This document shows, in pieces, positions 40,501 through 44,800 of a DNA stretch of 47,117 nt. The notes under the pieces are model-generated. The model was not told where the DNA came from. It ran no database searches and saw only the letters and a list, made by a program, of their open reading frames with translations. How positions within the stretch are numbered: the first letter of the stretch is position 1; every line of letters begins with the position of its first letter. Origin of the DNA: a virus. The position numbers were made by a program, and so were the translations under genes. The stretch spans positions 1 through 47,117 of the IMG/VR virus record IMGVR_UViG_3300032360_001291. One strand, written 5' to 3'.

Positions 40501-41569
40501 TCCTGATCAGTTGAGGGATGCTATAGGACAATTGGCAGGTGATGGGGGTGCCCAAGTCGTGGATCCCAGTGAGGTTCCGAGTGATTTTGGGGTCCAGCCT
40601 TCTTCTGCCACAGAAGATCCTGAGTGGACGATGTCGATTTACGATCAGGCGCTTCGACGGTATCAAACTATGAATGATGAAGACTTGGCCATTGAAAGGG
40701 GTGGCCTTTGGCGGAAAACAATGAGGTGGCGGGAAGCGGGACATGAGCCGAGGATGGCTGATCAGTTGAAACTGTCGGCGGCAACAAATGAAATAGAGAG
40801 CCGTGGTACGCCCATGGCGGATGAGGTCGAAGGTCAGTTGCCCATTTGGTCATTGGAGTCTCCCGAAGACGGCGAGTCTTATGACGCAGCGCGTAGGCAG
40901 GTGAGCGACATCCAGCAAATGGAAAATCTCAAGAATCTACATCACAACGCGAAAAGGAGCGGCGATAGGGCAAGGATGAAGGAGTTGGAAGATGAAATGA
41001 GTGTACTTGCCGCGAAGCAGACTATTTCTTTAGGTAAGCGCGGTTTTGATAAGGGTGGTGTCAGGCCGGATGCAAAAATCAAAGGACGGAGAAAGTGGGC
41101 AGAGAGGGAGGTGGAGCGTCAGGGCGCGCCACGGAGTGAGGTGGAAGGATTTCTCAGTGGCTGGGAGTACGCAGAATCAACTATTCGAAGCGGTGACGGA
41201 CGCAGCACTTCGAAGCGGTTGGAAAATGGGCGGTTCACTGAGGACGACATCATAGAAATCCACGGCTATGTCGATGAGAAAGGGAGAAGGGAATACCGGA
41301 CGACTCCTGTCACGTTCGCCAATGGGACCGAGGCGCTGTCAGCAGAGTTGATCCCACGGGCCATGAAAAATCTGATACAAGCCCACAAGGATGGGGACTT
41401 GACTCCTGAAGAGTTTGTGGAGGAGTTTCTCAAGATTCACCCGTTTGAGGATGGAAACGGTCGTACTGCTTCGATTCTGCTGAATGCTTTGGAGTGGCAG
41501 CAGAAGGGTTCTGCTGGTCCAGATCGCATGTTTTTCTCAATGCTCCCTAAGTTTTTTGAAGGTGAATAG
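31547..41569 (+). CDS. Giant multi-domain phage protein with pentapeptide repeats and C-terminal Fic domain (3340 aa)
   Basis: The ATG follows GAGGAAG. Order: a basic N-terminus (1-130); a Gly-rich stretch (240-265); a CPSGYLNGGRFTD...CGGVIF block; a region with LIDFKAAKF; a DGEGDGLVQDGTIWERPVG motif (661-679); Arg-rich coiled coils (750-1000); repeated MSDEEL-type helical units; a pentapeptide-repeat domain (2110-2285); and a Fic domain (about 3190-3340) with HPFEDGNGRT at 3298-3307. It follows portal, protease and the acidic protein. Size and mosaic domains fit polyvalent proteins carried in the virion and injected. Fic proteins transfer AMP or other nucleotides to targets; the pentapeptide part could mimic DNA. 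It might also be processed by the protease. Confidence 0.85.
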   Translation: MGEKLLEVKLPQDLIDIIPQERITGDILRGHGPRRGNLETLLRYWRPIMRKPGGFRRCIVILANHPELYPLQRICAWLHHETTGKWPNEGNHHGVRRGGGRAGRVLRRAIPGKRRRRRGKSDSGVEIASWRIYRRLGGMATRPIGGDQNAVEYKAARFKQGCRSVPMPGSFEWDEHYVKSPLDTLDFKRLPRGPRAHGRGGRFLSSLASFFTPGDMGKYRSPGRSLLWGALTPGGGGLGGGLGGGGLGGGGLGGGGIGGGLPTIAAAEALRCPSGYLNGGRFTDPKLTNCGGVIFDSPSQGPGAVTEVDVEKMTRRFESAAAEDLPDLVRDIVINKPQGDPFAVIREAAMRPKTTPNKKRRDSSTEDVISHLSENENETRLVRRDGAVLEPTLGPEALARIDHDSIKDAVYVTSKIPEQGQMTGDEVRLLTRGAKAIVYAFPEGSVTLSRKKDLDVATASRIRTRWGGLVRHASLSHNPAEAMLRLAKEFADSLSVSTDFRHMPGADERIVVYNVSGERRIVPRWIFQMFLSLRAPRRPLGVVKPFSLIPPGEEEGGPTKSEYWRPERSQFAVWGMERKALSLQLNPVPWKGSVNLSSVLIGEEHRKESLIDFKAAKFGRALEDPEMMVKGLLRGRMRGRRISNLARRMPKVVPYNPDAVDGEGDGLVQDGTIWERPVGTRFANLNSGATRLLVGAYLVNAQGERSEYLPGQHPKSPIGQTYQPKLTGARRIGARIAERGRIGGRDVVRKRDVRRGAQADFTATQARAELRRLNLQRRIRRIRTQPEYRERRADRLQGRSERNFEVAEERFAQASERAAERNAERQERQERQEVGQAARRARREMSLRHRDEGVAESQRRMPDGSLASARERRRRDRNLDEQNRRERANLDLESSNALRRRRGARILEREERRDARSLERLDRRTPALDLRSMSDEDLIADRKAGFRRHYNDQKRRGTYSGIGDLPDDLKAVERELRRRRLPGPWNREGVEINSRERIRRVAVGLSDAGERIRDRYRLMGRKDVKDQERAVVAEQLEFSAGEVEQQLTLFSMPHSLSDGFSTRRGIVEYTASRFDGETVAGRLANDAYSGLVDASDDSQETLDDWKKQMNRIRIRIQSVDGDEIVRVDADDDIDDLIRATDSPFDADKKMVAKSREMLMVGDLWIGRESPTEIGEAQSVEELMEAVEDNISFVAKPAELLARLEMIMDGLGSARAHLRGIDTDGLIGKQLRRWANSPGGNIEDDGLLTDLLKARVLQATTAEGIRNVRSAHEAALRVVGGLRTKSVDDVDGPEKARIEIKDAQILARVIAPQVRARLEVGKAVRVESGNDKWTFTDYGVDIDEVFRRVADGTPLRERDVKALETLVDDAFLLGRVIQSTRDPELEFLIVGRDVDPSDVVDRPRTSPLKGADAPSKILRVRRDKGKIEVHFSGKILARRSGGKTFYGREQVAGFGWSDVGSIERAVSWSKGRSGNIVGKIDNIELDLDRPGSGTLGKSPVRVKNMGLSTVVGSHAELSLSATGVVESTLSGRDEGLLAFGMAGFRNLDAEERMMGAIGETVRSYRIDGPSDSQIILNDNMANALEELLDIHNRHDDVSFLHVHQVLNDSRFLPKGSRRHPWRKIVEPLRDEDLFPYSGVAEADRYGDWWVANAPFRDGSVRLDGEVGEWLEEARSGPQTFITDLTEGYQVARWNRHHGDRSPDPGDPNRHRFHRKQRSRRRRRAQDGEFRRRDDEPSLEQIRERWRANEHMMSDEQLELLADGMLSFNYEDDTEPSPMITNYLRDLARETLVRRNEERHNVTPWDEPDQREQEELLGLSGPNFTAKDTQYGRVNPDDHQPGWYPEGLNPDAVHRMSLDDAEVLLSEIDAAIRYNDLEDLDSPQIILPDRNDLRPSLRKLNNAFLEDIKIGVEGKIRRGEEDTPRGARRYASRISPPMRESRSRQARQKQIDDMPGFQLSELSDEMVKELKNGRWVLEYDGPTSRRARGDLEFRFNEDDFEVVGYSSGEVLLRAKGGGVLSGYKAGDYIRIPIHTKDDSREARLAKKSTDLPFPTHSPVWTQWRPTGRSRPIDTAWWNFTQNFLDREWPKAQKERRRDKGKKAPQGRDYSGESLEEWNNTNLSDGSFIGSDSSDADLRTANLAGSDLSKSKFVGADLGQSYIEHADFTESDLSGVEMIEAMASHTNFRKAILEGGKFSRTDFRGARFFGAKAKGADFEGANLHTADMSVMDLRDANLRGAVLQGADLDGADLTGADLTGADLRGVDLSRAILTDAILTDANGWAADWPEGFDPVAAGVDLDAPLGRWPGGGPVDPGDLDADDPEILGEADRLLDELGENLNPDLVEAIDPEKKKQYFAKAISDVEAMIAAALRDPDWDPGSEAARVGEETLSAYTTTLGIAERMSDAELKAYIQQLSVIDEVDMGVDPRLIGLMPHLMSPPRDGLEPRQAGRLRGYQHALMINWEMKRESARRSMRRAASRLSQEELRARLERLDDMEPGAVITDMPEFALGDDALVSFGVDEEYLFGARFQGLFEVYNVRNNQDPLGETQFRPGNNPYSINAEGDIVFNMDMNVEGAMDAGAAGMVREVEEHLAGAVHPDDQSASNVPGGGTGLASQNEKVRRLSEIDAEIDRLVEGHQYEGGRGAEDISGAARRESLREQFGDMEPEDVERLGRLLDERVAINNSFPKDYQPPRDWNQAARVGSPMHEVDLERPVTEMTWQELDNIDGAYRALDAARDETDIRYQLSEEVPDWTPEEAAYREEVKAELAKRKAHPDFDYGTGPNGSRTEEDERRDDEAEHEKEVRKARGRWNHRENRKNEYRAMSDEELEKEYEKILADNDEAVAAGDYEYGDRYDVRPSMAVWKDGVRMEDTTGGMTGYHADALTDLETVMEERSSGTKPFVLRTATPREKDAKSKENTAEIRRLIGQPDSKYPLIEDMHHTHRDTGERFGGVSIEDEMTVRRLEDENEEINLSFPHDYDADLDPDQLRDAIGQLAGDGGAQVVDPSEVPSDFGVQPSSATEDPEWTMSIYDQALRRYQTMNDEDLAIERGGLWRKTMRWREAGHEPRMADQLKLSAATNEIESRGTPMADEVEGQLPIWSLESPEDGESYDAARRQVSDIQQMENLKNLHHNAKRSGDRARMKELEDEMSVLAAKQTISLGKRGFDKGGVRPDAKIKGRRKWAEREVERQGAPRSEVEGFLSGWEYAESTIRSGDGRSTSKRLENGRFTEDDIIEIHGYVDEKGRREYRTTPVTFANGTEALSAELIPRAMKNLIQAHKDGDLTPEEFVEEFLKIHPFEDGNGRTASILLNALEWQQKGSAGPDRMFFSMLPKFFEGE
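32257..32330 (+). repeat. Gly-rich tandem repeat in the giant gene
   Basis: Units of 12 bases (GGCGGCGGTCTG type) code for repeated GGGL/GGGI motifs in a flexible linker at about residues 240-265 of the giant protein. Confidence 0.75.
37880..38390 (+). repeat. Pentapeptide-repeat domain coding region
   Basis: The segment encodes repeated A(D/N)LxG-type pentapeptides, such as ADLDGADLTGADL, with about 30 units. This folds as a right-handed quadrilateral beta helix. Flanking residues are low in repeats. The unit is 15 bases, and codons vary between units, so this is a conserved domain, not recent slippage. Confidence 0.9.
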
Positions 41570-41571
41570 TA

Positions 41572-41628
41572 GTGTTTAAGAGTCTGTTGGCATATTGGAG
41601 ATGGTTTAAAAAGTCATGGAACGCGTAA
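41572..41628 (+). CDS. Possible Trp/Lys-rich micropeptide (18 aa)
   Basis: GTG at 41572 follows GAAGGTG by eight bases and encodes VFKSLLAYWRWFKKSWNA, an amphipathic cationic helix with three Trp, ending at TAA 41626-41628. Its end overlaps the ATG of the next gene (41616). The start is weak and the frame is short, so it may be noise, but its composition is like membrane-active peptides. Confidence 0.3.
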   Translation: MFKSLLAYWRWFKKSWNA

Positions 41629-41888
41629 GCGAAATATCTCTCATCAAAATGAAAGATTATATTCAGAATCGTAATAATGCTACGCGTTTGGGAATGGTTG
41701 AATTGGTGGCCCAGTATGTGATGCATGATCTTGAAGATGTCAGCGAAGAAGAGAAGGAGGAGGCTTTGGTTTTAACGAAGTACCACTTATCCACAGATCG
41801 TGGTATTGAAGAAATCAAAGCCTTGTATCCGTCGGCGGTTGCTTGGGCTGAAGAAGGACTGTTCCAGAAGGATTTGGAGACTAAGTAG
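41616..41888 (+). CDS. Small acidic helical protein between the two giant genes (90 aa)
   Basis: It is helical and acidic (HDLEDVSEEEKEEALVLTKYHL), with a hydrophobic N-terminal helix (LGMVELVAQYVMHDL). It ends two bases before the next giant gene. ATG 41616 has an AAAAAG upstream; ATG 41649 is an alternative. Its place between two giant genes suggests a chaperone or inhibitor of one of them, for example an antitoxin-like partner of the Fic domain. Its sequence shows no Fic-inhibitory (S/T)xxxE(G/N) motif, so this is speculation. Confidence 0.62.
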   Translation: MERVSEISLIKMKDYIQNRNNATRLGMVELVAQYVMHDLEDVSEEEKEEALVLTKYHLSTDRGIEEIKALYPSAVAWAEEGLFQKDLETK

Positions 41889-41890
41889 TC

Positions 41891-44800
41891 GTGGAAACTT
41901 TGTCCGAGTCTCGTCTGAACCTTGTTGAGTTCAAGGCGCGCGCTTATATGTCTCAGGAGCAGAAGGGCGCGTTTCGCATGCTGCGCAGGCTTGTGGGGCT
42001 GGGTGGAAGAGGGAAGAAGAAGCGTATCCGGGGTCGTAGGGCGCGCGCGGCTCACTATGGACGGCGTCTCGGCGGTGGGGGACGAGGGCCGGGTAGGCCA
42101 TATACGGGTGGTCGGAAGCCGAGAAGTGATGTTCCCTATGAGCGTCATTCACGCGACGCCGATGGTGATGGGTTGCTTCAGGAGGGGACCATTTGGGAGC
42201 GTCCTGTTGGTTCCGGGGTTCACTCTCAAGAAGGGCCGGAGTTGGAGGCGGGCGCTACTGGTCCTGATAGTGGTTTTACCACCATTCGTAATGCTGCCGG
42301 GGACCCGACTGGGTATGACCCAAAGAAAAATCCAAAGTCGCCGCTGTATCAGAGCACTCGGGAAGTTAGAGATGGGCAACGGCGTGTGGCTCGGGGGCGG
42401 GCACAGGCGGAGCAGGCGGCGAGGGATCGCACGGTCAAGCCGCGTGAGCAAGAGGTAGAACAATCCGAGGTGAAATTAAGGAGAAGGATTTCGATTGTTC
42501 TCCAAGATGACAACATCGACAGGATGTTGGACGCTGAGGATCGGGTGCAGGCTGGTCGGTCGGATCAAGCACTTGGTTTTTGGATGTCTTTCGCCGAGGG
42601 GTTTACTGGCGTAAGGATGCAGTTAGGTAAGAGGTCGGATAAGGATAGTAAGAAGGGTTCTGGTTCTGCTGCTACTGAAGAATTGAAGCGTCTATCTGAG
42701 GGTGCAATCGTCGCGTTGGGGGAGCAGCGTCATATCGCTGATCGTGCGGGCCGTGAGATTACTGATGAGGATCGGCGTCGGCAGAACCATCAGGACGATC
42801 AGATTCTTCCGCATGACGTTAATCGTGCCGAGCATTACAAGAAGATGAAAGAAGACGCTGCGTATCGCAGGGCGTTCATCTTGTCGATGATACACCACGA
42901 TGAGAACGAGGACAATTTTGTATACCCGCCGGGTTATAAGAGGCCGGATGGGCGGACTAGGGCTGGTGCGAGAGAGCCTAAGGCCGACCGCAAATTCCGG
43001 ATCAAGCCTCACACTTTTGAAGATGACGAACTTGATGATGCTATTGAGATGATGGCAAGTAGGAGGGGCACGGATGAAGAGCAAGAGGGCGACAAGCAGT
43101 ATCACATTGATTTGAAGAAAGAGAAAGCCCATCGGGTAAAGATGTCCACTGCGGAGAGGAGTGCGGCGGCCACTGAGAGGCGGAAGGAAAGGGACCGGAT
43201 AAGGGATGAGAAGAAAAAGACTGTCGATGAAATAATCGCGCGGAAAAAGGAGTTGCAGAAGGCGTGGGATGACGGTCCTGAGAAGATGTCCCATGAGGAT
43301 CTAAAAGAGCATTTGGCAGGTTTGAGTCCTGATGACTTGAGGAAGATATCAAAAGAATATGGGACGAAGTTAACAGGTCATAAAGATGACAAGATAGATG
43401 CCATTATTGGGAAAGTACGCCCAGCGTATGGCCCCTCTGTGCCGGAAATCGATGACTTGGATCCTGAAGATCCTGAATATGCAAAGCGTCTAAGGGAAGA
43501 TCCAAAGGCTCTTAGGAAGTGGGCAAAGGTATATCTGATTGAAGGTCGTGGCACGTTAACGGATCCGGGCAATGAAGATAAATACGATCCAGAGGAAGCG
43601 ATACGTCGAATCATTGCTAAAAGGACAGGGAAGGAACCTCCGAAGACGTTTGCCGATGCGGCCATGGAAGGTGCTGTGGCTGATTTGGAGGCCGAGGCGG
43701 AGGCAGTGAGCAAGTTGGATCCGGCGACTGAAATGACTCGTGAAGAGTTGTTGGCTACGTTCCCCCGGAAAGCCCCCCTGCAAGAGATTTTGAAGGGCAT
43801 GGGGATGGAGAAGGTTCCGGGTGGTTGGAGTCGGGACACATTGGTTGACAAGATTATTGAGCGGCGTGGGCCGGAAACGGTTGAGCAGGTTTTGTATCGA
43901 GACGTTGGGTCGATGTCCCGAGAAGAGATGAAAAAAGAACTGGAGAAATTGCTAGCCAAGGGGGATCCTGCTGACGCTGATCGCATTACGGCTTTGAGTA
44001 CGGCGTTGGGGCGGGTTGAGGAGAAAAAGCCTAAGCAGAAGAAGCCCGTTGCTGGACCTTCGAAGAAACCGATTCCGCCGCCGCCGGACAAGCCGCCGCC
44101 AGACCCAGAAAGTGTTGTATTCCGTACCGAGAAGTTCTGGGGAGAAAACAATCTCATTACTCCCGAACCTTCAGGGTCACAGTGGGTGAGGAATGCTGAT
44201 GGTTCGTACAGTCGGTTTAGCACTCGTCCGGAGGGCGAGGGTACTGGCGATGTGTTTGTTGAGCCGTTGTCGGGGTGGCATAAACCTCGGAAGTATGTGT
44301 TTGTAACTGAAGAGGTGGGTGCGGCCGCGAAGGCGAGTGGTGTTCCGCCGAAGGATGAGGATGTCAGCCCGACTCCTGAAGTTGGGTTGCATGCGTTGTC
44401 GATGGGTGCAACGCCGGATGAAACTCATTTGAGTGATCGGATTGTTGAGGTGCCTGATGTGGGCGTTGAGGAGGAGCCGTGGGATGGCGCTGGGGTGTTG
44501 CGTCCTCGTGCTGGTGGAGGAGTAGAACCACCGGAAGGTTGGTCGGACACAGATTTTTCGACTTGGTCTGATCTGAGGTTGGACTATGAGATTAGACATG
44601 GGCTTGAGTTCGCTGGTACCGAGTATGCGGATCCGATAAAAACTTCTGCCATGGTGAGGGAGTGGGATAGTCGCTCGGCCAACGCCGAGCGGGATTCGTT
44701 GGTGGGTGAAGACAGTGGTGTCCGACGAGATGCGTTGCTTGACGCACAGCAGGAGATGGCGGATCACGTTGAGGCGAACTGGGAAAGGGTACTTGAGATA

